DNA of 8,110 bases from DASXTS01 sp036505275 (GTDB lineage: Bacteria; Actinomycetota; Actinomycetes; Mycobacteriales; Pseudonocardiaceae). The stretch lies in NCBI GenBank assembly GCA_036505275.1, contig DASXTS010000120.1:1-8110 (forward strand). Reading direction: 5' to 3'. The position numbers were made by a program, and so were the translations under genes. The notes under the pieces were generated by a model. That model ran no database searches. It worked only from the letters and a program-made list of their open reading frames with translations, and was not told where the DNA came from. Below are positions 1 through 5,817 of the stretch, piece after piece; position 1 is the stretch's first letter; every line of letters begins with the position of its first letter.

Positions 1-1307
1 TGGTGACCTCGTCGAACGGGTCCTCGCCGCGGAAGACGCGGTTGGCCTTCTCCCGGTCGAACTCGCCGACCCACTTGCCGATGATGAGCGTGGCGACCGC
101 GTTGCCGGCGAAGTTGGTGACGGCCCGTGCCTCGGACATGAACCGGTCGATCCCGACGATGAGCCCGACGCCGTCCACCAGGTCGGGGCGGTGCGACTGC
201 AGGCCGCCGGCCAGGGTGGCCAGACCCGCACCGGTGACCCCCGGCGGCACCCTTGGATGCGATCACCATGAAGACCAGCAAGGAGATCTGCTCGGCGATG
301 CCGAGCGGGGTGCCCAACGCCGACGCGATGAACAGCGACGCCATGGTCAGGTAGATCGCCGTGCCGTCGAGGTTGAAGGAGTACCCGGTCGGCACGGTGA
401 TGCCCACGACCGGCCGGGACACGCCCAGGTGTTCCATCTTGGCCACCAGCCGGGGCAGCGCGGACTCCGACGACGACGTGGACACGATGAGCAGGAACTC
501 GCGACCCAGGTACCGCAGCAGCGAGAAGATGCTCACTCCGGTGGTCACCCGCAGCAGCAGGCCGAGCAGCACCACGACGAAGATCAAGCAGGTGAGGTAG
601 AAGCCGGCCATGATCTGGGCAAGGCTGGCCAGCGCTCCCCAGCCGGTGGCACCGACGACGGCCGCGATGGCGCCGAACGCACCGATCGGTGCCAGCCACA
701 TGATCATGGACAGGACCCGGAAGACCAGCCGTTCGAAATGCTTGACGGCGCCCAGGATCGCCTCGCCGGAGCGGCCCAGACCCTGCACCGCGAACCCGAC
801 CACCAGCGCGACCAGCAAGGTCTGCAGGACCACGCCGCTGGTCAGGGCCGACACCAGGGTGGTCGGGATCATGCTGAGCAGGAAGTCGACCGTGCCGCCG
901 CTGCCGTGCGCGCTGGTGGCTGCGCTGGCGCCGGCCTTTTTGGCCGCGTCGGTGAGATGCAGGCCGGCGCCGGGGTGCAGCAGGTTGCCAACCACCAGGC
1001 CGATGCCGAGGGCGACCGTGGACATCACCACGAAGTAGCCGAGCGCAAGGCCACCGACCTTTCCGACCTTGGCGGCCTGCCGGATCGACCCGACGCCGAG
1101 CACGATCGTGCAGAAGATCACTGGGCTGATCATCATCTTGATCAGCGAAACGAACGCCGTGCCGACCGGCTTGAGCGTTACCGCGAAGTGCGGCGCCAAC
1201 AGGCCGACGGCGACGCCGGCGACCACGGCGGCGATGACCGCGAGGTAGAGGTAGTGGGTACGGTCGCGTTTCTTGGGTGGCGCGGTGGGCGCGAGCGTGC
1301 TGGACAC
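1..1307 (-). CDS. dctA: C4-dicarboxylate:cation symporter DctA (3' end cut by window edge)
   Basis: Inner-membrane secondary transporter of the dicarboxylate/amino acid:cation symporter family, taking up succinate, fumarate or malate with cations. Reading leftwards from GTG at 1307 gives 435 uninterrupted codons, ending ...DPFDEVT at the window edge. Family members have about 440-460 residues, so only the tail is missing. Visible motifs are the serine-rich STSSSESALPR (276-286), SFNLDGTAIYLTMA (310-323), SKGAAGVTGAG (351-361) and GIDRFMSEARAVTN (385-398). In that last motif Arg394 and Asn398 match the substrate/cation-binding Arg and Asn of the GltPh fold. The position of the Asp that binds the amino group in aspartate transporters is Ser391, which favours a dicarboxylate over an amino acid (inference from known structures). 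The start is supported by AAGGAG 5 nt upstream. It is divergent from a CitA/DcuS-type two-component system that probably controls it. The family call is very secure; the exact substrate is inferred. Confidence 0.95.
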   Translation of the reverse strand, partial: MSSTLAPTAPPKKRDRTHYLYLAVIAAVVAGVAVGLLAPHFAVTLKPVGTAFVSLIKMMISPVIFCTIVLGVGSIRQAAKVGKVGGLALGYFVVMSTVALGIGLVVGNLLHPGAGLHLTDAAKKAGASAATSAHGSGGTVDFLLSMIPTTLVSALTSGVVLQTLLVALVVGFAVQGLGRSGEAILGAVKHFERLVFRVLSMIMWLAPIGAFGAIAAVVGATGWGALASLAQIMAGFYLTCLIFVVVLLGLLLRVTTGVSIFSLLRYLGREFLLIVSTSSSESALPRLVAKMEHLGVSRPVVGITVPTGYSFNLDGTAIYLTMASLFIASALGTPLGIAEQISLLVFMVIASKGAAGGHRCGSGHPGRRPAVAPPRPGGRRRAHRRDRPVHVRGTGRHQLRRQRGRHAHHRQVGRRVRPGEGQPRLPRRGPVRRGH

Positions 1308-1348
1308 ACAAACTCCTTGCTGGGAAGCGGGGGACGTTGCGAGATGTC

Positions 1349-1362
1349 TGCCCGACGGGGCA
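1349..1362. promoter_or_regulatory. Inverted repeat in dctA/sensor-kinase intergenic region, possible operator
   Basis: TGCCC-GACG-GGGCA is a perfect 5-bp inverted repeat with a 4-base centre. It lies 42 bases upstream of the dctA start, in the 139-bp divergent gap. Further out, GTTGC (1335-1339) and GCAAC (1360-1364) form a second, overlapping 5-bp pair. A CitB/DcuR-type regulator binding site is expected somewhere in this gap, but short GC-rich dyads arise often by chance. I could not assign convincing -35/-10 boxes for either gene. Treat this as a candidate only. Confidence 0.25.
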
Positions 1363-1446
1363 ACCTGCGCAAGGAGAAGAGTGGCTGACCGGGGAAGGCA
1401 GGTCACCGTTTCGTTCATTGCGTACACCCGAATCGGAGAAACCACC

Positions 1447-3105
1447 GTGGTGTCGCGTTTGCTCAGCCCCCGCACCTGGAGCCTGGCGCGCCAGCTGTTC
1501 GCGCTGCAGGTGGTCGTGATCGCCGTGGTCGTCGCCGGCGGGGTTGTCGCCGCCTACGTCCAGTCGAGGCGGGCGACCATGGACGCCGCCACCGCGCGGG
1601 TCATCGCCGTCGCGGGCAGCGTCGCCGCCGCTCCCACGGTGCTGCAGGCGCTGTCGGAGCTGGACCCCGCGGCCGTGTTGCAGCCGTACGCCGAGAAGGT
1701 TCGCCGCGACACGGCTACCGACTTCGTCGTCGTGATGAGCCCGGCCGGTGTCCGGTACACCCATCCCAATCCTCGGGAGATCGGCGGTTTGTTCCTCGGC
1801 CACACCGACCGGGCACTGCGCGGGGAGACGTTCACCGAGACCTACACCGGCACCCTTGGTCCGTCAGTTCGCGCGGTGGCACCGGTCCTGGATGGTGGGA
1901 CGGTCCGCGCGCTGGTCGCGGTGGGTATCACGCTGACGGCGGTCGACCGTGGACTTCGTCAGCAGGTGCCCACGCTGGTCCTGGCGGGACTGGCGGCCAT
2001 CGGGCTGGCGGGCGCCGGTTCGTGGCTGGTCAGCCGCCGGCTGCGCCGCCAGACCCACAACATGGGTCCTGCGGAGTTGAGTCGGATGTACGAGTTCTAC
2101 GACGCGGTGTTGCACGCCGTCCACGAGGGGCTGCTTCTCCTCGACCGCAAGGGGGTCGTGCAACTGGCCAACGACGAGGCGCGGCTGTTGCTCGCGTTAC
2201 CGGATGATGCGGTCGGCCGGCCGGTCGACGCCGTGGGCCTGCCGCCCGCGTTGGGGCAGGCGTTGGCTGCCGGCCAGGAGCGAAGCGACGAGATCCACCT
2301 GACCGGCGACCGGACGTTGGTGATCAATCAGGCTCGCGCGTACCGGGACGGCCACGACCTCGGCACGGTGGTGACCGTGCGTGATCACACCGACCTGCGG
2401 GCACTGAGCGGCGAGCTCGACTCCGTTCGCGGCCTCGCGGAATCGCTACGCTCCCAGGCGCACGAAGCCGCGAACCGGCTCCACACCCTCGTCTCGCTGA
2501 TCGAGCTGGGCCATACCGGCCAGGCGCTGGAGTTCGCGACGACCGAGCTTGCCCTCGCGCAGCGGCTCACCGACCGCGTGGTCAGCGCCGACGTCGAGCC
2601 GGTGCTCGCGGCTCTGTTGCTCGGCAAGGCGGCGGAGGCCAGCGAGCGCGGCATAGAACTCCTCCTGGCCGACAACATCTCGGTACCGGCCGGGGTGATC
2701 GACGGGCGGGACCTGATCACGATCATGGGTAACCTCATCGACAACGCGATCGACGCGGCGGCAGCGGCCCCACCACCCCGAAGGATCCACGTGGACGCGA
2801 GAGTCCAGCCCACGCCGGTCGACGGTCACAGCCGTCAACTGGTGTTGCGCGTGGCTGACAGTGGCACCGGCATCGACCCCGCCGATATACAGCTGGCCTT
2901 CCGCCGCGGCTGGTCCACCAAGACCGATGAAAGACTCATCGGCCGCGGCCTCGGTCTGGCGCTGGTGGGCCAGACTGTGCACCGCCACGGCGGCAGCATC
3001 GACGTCTCCCGGGACCGGGGCGCGGTGTTCACCGTGCGTTTGCCGCTCCAACCGGCCGCCGGCGCCGGTGTCGGGCTCGAAGGGCATGGTGCGGGGTCGC
3101 CATGA
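1447..3105 (+). CDS. Sensor histidine kinase, CitA/DcuS family (di-/tricarboxylate sensor)
   Basis: Membrane sensor kinase of about 552 residues. A transmembrane helix (about 17-37) is followed by an extracytoplasmic PAS/Cache sensor (about 40-172). This carries the family hallmark ...RYTHPNPREIG..., ...LGHTDRALRGETFTETYTGTLGPSVRAVAPV..., ...VGITL. A second helix spans about 176-196 and a cytoplasmic PAS domain about 215-318. The dimerisation helix RSQAHEAANRLH has His339 as the likely phosphorylated residue, the family 'HE..N.LH' pattern. The ATPase domain shows the N-box GNLIDNAIDA (428-437), DSGTGI (471-476) and GRGLGLALV (499-507). I chose GTG 1447 because GGAG sits 8 nt upstream and it places the first helix near the N-terminus. 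In-frame GTG 1381 (AAGGAG 4 nt upstream) would add 22 residues and remains possible. The following response regulator gene overlaps its stop codon. Given the divergent dctA, the ligand is probably a C4-dicarboxylate or citrate (inference). Confidence 0.93.
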   Translation: MVSRLLSPRTWSLARQLFALQVVVIAVVVAGGVVAAYVQSRRATMDAATARVIAVAGSVAAAPTVLQALSELDPAAVLQPYAEKVRRDTATDFVVVMSPAGVRYTHPNPREIGGLFLGHTDRALRGETFTETYTGTLGPSVRAVAPVLDGGTVRALVAVGITLTAVDRGLRQQVPTLVLAGLAAIGLAGAGSWLVSRRLRRQTHNMGPAELSRMYEFYDAVLHAVHEGLLLLDRKGVVQLANDEARLLLALPDDAVGRPVDAVGLPPALGQALAAGQERSDEIHLTGDRTLVINQARAYRDGHDLGTVVTVRDHTDLRALSGELDSVRGLAESLRSQAHEAANRLHTLVSLIELGHTGQALEFATTELALAQRLTDRVVSADVEPVLAALLLGKAAEASERGIELLLADNISVPAGVIDGRDLITIMGNLIDNAIDAAAAAPPPRRIHVDARVQPTPVDGHSRQLVLRVADSGTGIDPADIQLAFRRGWSTKTDERLIGRGLGLALVGQTVHRHGGSIDVSRDRGAVFTVRLPLQPAAGAGVGLEGHGAGSP

Positions 3106-3812
3106 TCCGAGTGCTGGTGGTCGAAGACGAACCGATCGCCGCCGCAGCGCATGCCGCGTATGTGGCCCGCGTCCCCGGTTTCGTGGTCAACGGGAAGGCC
3201 GGCACCGCCGCCGACGCGCTGCGCATGCTCGCCACCACTCCCACCGACCTGGTCCTGCTGGACATGAATCTCCCCGACATGCATGGGCTGTCCATCGTCC
3301 GAGCGATGCGGGCCGCCGGCCACACCGCCGACGTCATCGCTGTGACATCGGCGCGTGACCTCGCCGTCGTGCGGGCCGCGGTCTCCCAGGGCGTCGTGCA
3401 ATACCTGCTCAAACCGTTCCTGTTCGCCGCGTTGCGGGACAAGCTCGAGCGCTACCAGTCCTACCGCGACCACCTGGCCGCCCAACACCCGGTGACCGCC
3501 CAACACGAGGTCGACCGCCTCCTCACCACCCTGCACGGAGGTAGCCAGGCCACTCTTCCGAAGGGCCTCAGCCGCGAGTCTCTCGACTCGGTCTCGGCCC
3601 TGCTGAGAGCGGCCGGGGCAGCCACCGGCATGTCGGCCGCCGAAGTCGCTGAGGCAATCGGCGCCTCCCGGGTCACCGCCCGGCGCTACCTGGAGTACCT
3701 GGCTGACGTCGGACTGGCTCGCCGTCACCCGCGCTACCGCGGCTCCGGGCGTCCCGAGGTGGAGTTCCGATGGGTGGGTTCCGGACCCGGCTCGGCGCCA
3801 CCACCCGGCTGA
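3102..3812 (+). CDS. Response regulator, CitB/DcuR family
   Basis: DNA-binding response regulator of 236 residues that receives phosphate from the upstream kinase. The receiver domain (about 1-120) has the acidic pocket Glu8-Asp9, phospho-acceptor Asp54 in VLLDMNLPDMHG, Thr82 in AVTSA and Lys104 in YLLKPF. A linker with KLERYQSYRDHL leads to a C-terminal winged-helix/HTH region (about 163-222). Its ...MSAAEVAEAIGASRVTARRYLEYLADVGLARRHPRYRGSGRPEVEF is the typical CitB/DcuR-type output domain, ending with the wing 'GRPE..F'. The ATG overlaps the kinase TGA (ATGA), so the two are translationally coupled and co-transcribed. The likely target is the divergent dctA promoter and possibly its own operon (inference). 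The C-terminal tail GSGPGSAPPPG is probably unstructured. Confidence 0.94.
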   Translation: MIRVLVVEDEPIAAAAHAAYVARVPGFVVNGKAGTAADALRMLATTPTDLVLLDMNLPDMHGLSIVRAMRAAGHTADVIAVTSARDLAVVRAAVSQGVVQYLLKPFLFAALRDKLERYQSYRDHLAAQHPVTAQHEVDRLLTTLHGGSQATLPKGLSRESLDSVSALLRAAGAATGMSAAEVAEAIGASRVTARRYLEYLADVGLARRHPRYRGSGRPEVEFRWVGSGPGSAPPPG

Positions 3813-3839
3813 GCGGCGGCCCGGGTTCCGCAGGTTCAG

Positions 3840-4526
3840 CTAGTCCGCCGGCCAGCGGACGAGGCAGCCGGCGAGCAGGGTGGCCAGCATCTCGCGCAAA
3901 GCGGTCCCGAAGTCCAGCCGCAGCGCCGCCATGTGCGGGTCCTGGTAGACGCACAGCATCGCTTCGGAGGGCTGGGCCAGCGGCCAGATGCCGGTCGTAG
4001 CGGCCAGCGCCCCAGCGGCGAAGTAGGTGGCCCCCTCGACGCTGAGTTCGCCCAATCGGGCGTGGACGAGTTCGGCGAAGCGGGTGCTGTTGGCGATCGC
4101 GGCGAGCTTGTAGCGGCGGGCGATCTCGGGCGAGATGTTGCGTTCCAGCACCGCGGCGGAGACGCTGATCAGTTCGCAGAACAGCCGATCGTCAACAAGG
4201 GACGCGGTGATGGTGGCGGCGATCTGCTCGGCCCGCACGGCCGGCGGCGCCGCCGCGTCGACCTCGCCCGGCAAGGCCGCGGCAAGCCGGTCGAGCCAGT
4301 CCCGCCAAGCGGTGTCGAGCAGTTCGAGCAGGACGGCCTCACGGCTCTCGAAGTAGCGCAGTACGTTGGACTTCGCCAGCCCGACCCGGCGGCTGAGCTC
4401 GTTGAGGGCGATCTCCGCGACCGGCATTTCGGCCACCATCTGCGCCGCGACCCGCAAAATAGCATGCCGGCGCACCCGGCGTTGCTCGTCGCTGCGGGCG
4501 CGCTGGAACTCCTTCGCCGTGGCCAC
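3840..4526 (-). CDS. TetR-family transcriptional repressor
   Basis: One-component repressor of 228 residues, usual for TetR. The N-terminal DNA-binding domain (about 18-65) reads RRHAILRVAAQMVAE...ALNELSRRVGLAKSNVLRYFESREAVLLELL. This shows the helix-turn-helix and the characteristic 'NVLRYFxSREAVLLELL' segment. The C-terminal ligand/dimer domain contains ELISVSAAVLERNIS and AAGALAATTGIWPLAQPS, resembling the TetR C-terminal type common in actinomycetes. The ligand is not predictable. The start is GTG at 4526, with no Shine-Dalgarno upstream. A predicted -10 box ends 6 nt before the GTG, so the mRNA is probably leaderless. It is divergent from the dehydrogenase gene, and three operator-like repeats lie between them, implying repression of both itself and that gene. 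It converges on the response regulator gene with a 27-bp gap. Confidence 0.93.
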   Translation of the reverse strand: MATAKEFQRARSDEQRRVRRHAILRVAAQMVAEMPVAEIALNELSRRVGLAKSNVLRYFESREAVLLELLDTAWRDWLDRLAAALPGEVDAAAPPAVRAEQIAATITASLVDDRLFCELISVSAAVLERNISPEIARRYKLAAIANSTRFAELVHARLGELSVEGATYFAAGALAATTGIWPLAQPSEAMLCVYQDPHMAALRLDFGTALREMLATLLAGCLVRWPAD

Positions 4527-4532
4527 CGCAAC

Positions 4533-4560
4533 AGTTTACAGACCGCCGGTCCCTTGTTAA
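4533..4560 (-). promoter_or_regulatory. Predicted promoter of the TetR gene (leaderless)
   Basis: On the minus strand, TTAACA (4555-4560) is one mismatch from TTGACA. It is followed after 16 bp by TAAACT (4533-4538), which fits TAnnnT. The GTG start is 6 nt further on, where transcription would be expected to begin. The first operator copy (4539-4553) fills the spacer, so repressor binding would block polymerase. Inferred from sequence only. Confidence 0.55.
4539..4553. promoter_or_regulatory. TetR operator-like repeat, copy 1
   Basis: CAGACCGCCGGTCCC matches the perfect palindrome of copy 3 at 13 of 15 positions. It is centred at 4546, between the predicted -35 and -10 of the TetR gene itself. 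It probably mediates autorepression. Confidence 0.75.
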
Positions 4561-4582
4561 AGAACCGGCGGTCTGTTAGCTT
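4554..4582 (+). promoter_or_regulatory. Predicted promoter of the dehydrogenase gene
   Basis: TTGTTA (4554-4559), a 17-bp spacer and TAGCTT (4577-4582, TAnnnT) form a plausible sigma-70-type promoter. Transcription would start near 4588-4590, leaving a leader of about 35 nt. Its -35 shares bases with the -35 of the divergent TetR promoter, so the two promoters are back to back. Operator copy 2 occupies the spacer. Confidence 0.5.
4561..4575. promoter_or_regulatory. TetR operator-like repeat, copy 2 (inverted)
   Basis: Read on the minus strand it is CAGACCGCCGGTTCT, 13 of 15 positions matching the palindrome of copy 3. Its centre at 4568 is 22 bp from copy 1 and 30 bp from copy 3, close to two and three helical turns. 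It lies in the -35/-10 spacer of the dehydrogenase promoter. Confidence 0.75.
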
Positions 4583-4590
4583 CGGAATAA

Positions 4591-4605
4591 CAGACCGCCG
4601 GTCTG
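4591..4605. promoter_or_regulatory. TetR operator-like repeat, copy 3 (perfect palindrome)
   Basis: CAGACCGCCGGTCTG is a perfect 15-bp palindrome around a central C at 4598. It begins at about the predicted +1 of the dehydrogenase transcript and ends 17 bp before its ATG. Being the most symmetric copy, it is probably the highest-affinity site. Bound repressor here would block initiation or early elongation. Confidence 0.8.
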
Positions 4606-4622
4606 CAACCCGAGGAGGAGCC

Positions 4623-5555
4623 ATGTACACCGTTCCGGACCAGACCGGCAGGCTTGCCGTCGTCACCGGCGCAAACTCCGGTACCGGCAAGAAGGCGGCC
4701 ACGCGGCTCGCCGGCGCTGGCGCCCGGGTGATCCTGGCCGTTCGTACGCTCGCCAAGGGCGAGGCCGCCCGCGCGGAGATCCTCGCCGCGCACCCGTGCG
4801 CCGACCTGCACGTCCGCCGCGTCGACCTCGCCGACCTCGACAGCGTGCGCGAGTTCGCCGACCGGCTCGCCACCGACGGTGTGCCGCTCGACCTGCTGCT
4901 CAACAACGCCGGCGTGATGACGCCGCCGACGAGGATGACCACCGCTGACGGCTTCGAGCTCCAATTCGGCAGCAACTACCTCGGCCCGTTCGCGCTGACC
5001 ATGCGGCTGCTGCCGCTGCTGCTCGCCGCCGACGCGCCACGGGTCGCCACCATGAGCAGCGGTATGGCGAATCTGGCACGGATCCATTTCGACGACCTGA
5101 ACTGGGCCCGCCGCTACCGCCCGGCGCGGGCCTACGCGCAGTCCAAGCTGGCCGATCTGTACCTGGCCCGGCACCTGGCCGCCGTCGCCGAGGAGCGCGG
5201 CTGGCACCTGATGAGCAACGCCGCCCATCCCGGCTACACCCGGACCAACCTGCAGACCGCCGGCGCCAGTCTCGGCAGGGACAAGCCGCGGCCGGCCTGG
5301 ATGACCGCGCTGCCGATCCTGCCCTCGCAGGCGCCGGAACAGGGCGCCGAGCCGCTGCTCTACGCAGCAACCAGCCCCGACGCGGTCAACGGCGGCTACT
5401 ACGGCCCGAGCGGGTTCATGGAGCTGGTCGGCCCGACCAAGGTCGCCAAGCTGAACCGCCGTATGCGCGACGCCGCCGCGGCAGCCCGGCTGTGGACCAT
5501 CGCCGAGGGCCTGACCGGCACCGGGCTGCCGGATCGCACGGCGAATCGGCGTTAA
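4623..5555 (+). CDS. Short-chain dehydrogenase/reductase (SDR), NAD(P)-dependent
   Basis: Cytoplasmic oxidoreductase of 310 residues with a Rossmann fold, of the classical SDR type close to the retinol-dehydrogenase/WW-domain-oxidoreductase-like subgroup common in actinomycetes. Visible are the cofactor loop TGANSGTG (15-22), Asp69 in VDLAD (adenine contact), NNAG (94-97), structural/catalytic Asn118 in GSNYLG, catalytic Ser145 or Ser146 in MSSG, and YAQSK giving Tyr171 and Lys175. The PG motif and following loop (AAHPGYTRTNLQ) are typical of the substrate side. The usual Ile of TGxxxGIG is Thr here. Arg41 after the second strand suggests NADP(H) preference (inference). The ATG is preceded by a strong AGGAGG (4613-4618) 4 nt upstream. 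Divergent from, and very probably repressed by, the adjacent TetR protein. The substrate is unknown; roles in detoxification or lipid-aldehyde/ketone reduction are typical guesses, not shown by the sequence. Confidence 0.93.
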   Translation: MYTVPDQTGRLAVVTGANSGTGKKAATRLAGAGARVILAVRTLAKGEAARAEILAAHPCADLHVRRVDLADLDSVREFADRLATDGVPLDLLLNNAGVMTPPTRMTTADGFELQFGSNYLGPFALTMRLLPLLLAADAPRVATMSSGMANLARIHFDDLNWARRYRPARAYAQSKLADLYLARHLAAVAEERGWHLMSNAAHPGYTRTNLQTAGASLGRDKPRPAWMTALPILPSQAPEQGAEPLLYAATSPDAVNGGYYGPSGFMELVGPTKVAKLNRRMRDAAAAARLWTIAEGLTGTGLPDRTANRR

Positions 5556-5817
5556 GGCGGATTCCACCTCAGCCGGAGGGTGGGCGCGGTCCGAGTGCCT
5601 CGCGGACAACTCCGCAGGGCAGCACCGTGCGGGCAATCCTCGCAACCCTCGGTACGCGGGGGTACGCCTTCGTCGGCCGCACGACTTCATGCGAGCGCTG
5701 CTTGTTGCGCCGGGCCATGGCCGCCGGCGGACTCAAGACGGCACGCAAGGCAGACCGCGCCGGGCTGGTGGAAGGATTGCCGGCGCGCTGAGCGCTGGCT
5801 GGAGGGAGCACCTCGCT
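5556..5817. other. 262-bp gap without a recognisable gene
   Basis: Stretch between the dehydrogenase stop and the next start. It stays open in two forward frames, but none of the translations resembles a family I know, and codon position bias looks weak. It contains a short direct repeat (GGTACGC at 5651-5657 and 5661-5667) and an 11-bp dyad GCGCT-G-AGCGC (5785-5795). I see no strong terminator or promoter. GGAGGGAG at 5801-5808 is the ribosome-binding site of the following gene. It could be a degraded gene remnant, but that is unproven. Confidence 0.4.

Noticed and set aside
241..275. Possible frameshift in dctA, because the forward frames change around here
   Set aside because: The minus-strand reading frame is continuous (both ends in the same phase), and SKGAAGVTGAG reads cleanly through this point.
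3..1388. Long forward open frame (461 codons) over the dctA region
   Set aside because: It is antisense to dctA, whose motifs are unmistakable. The translation is a low-complexity Arg/Gly/Asp/His/Gln-rich string typical of high-GC shadow frames.
1273..1446. Upstream extension of the sensor kinase into the dctA coding region
   Set aside because: It would overlap dctA antisense, and the extra residues do not resemble a sensor kinase N-terminus. GTG 1447 (or less likely 1381) has a ribosome-binding site.
3816..3831. GCGG...CCGC hairpin between the convergent regulator and TetR genes
   Set aside because: Only a 4-bp stem with an 8-base loop; too weak to call a terminator.
3933..4622. In-frame upstream extension of the dehydrogenase (to 540 residues)
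   Set aside because: The extension is antisense to the TetR gene and runs through the promoter/operator region. The dehydrogenase has its own strong ribosome-binding site and a normal N-terminus at 4623.
5689..5817. N-terminal extension of the glycosidase-like protein
   Set aside because: The residues encoded are Arg/Gly-rich with no family resemblance, while ATG 5818 has a good ribosome-binding site and begins a plausible N-terminus.
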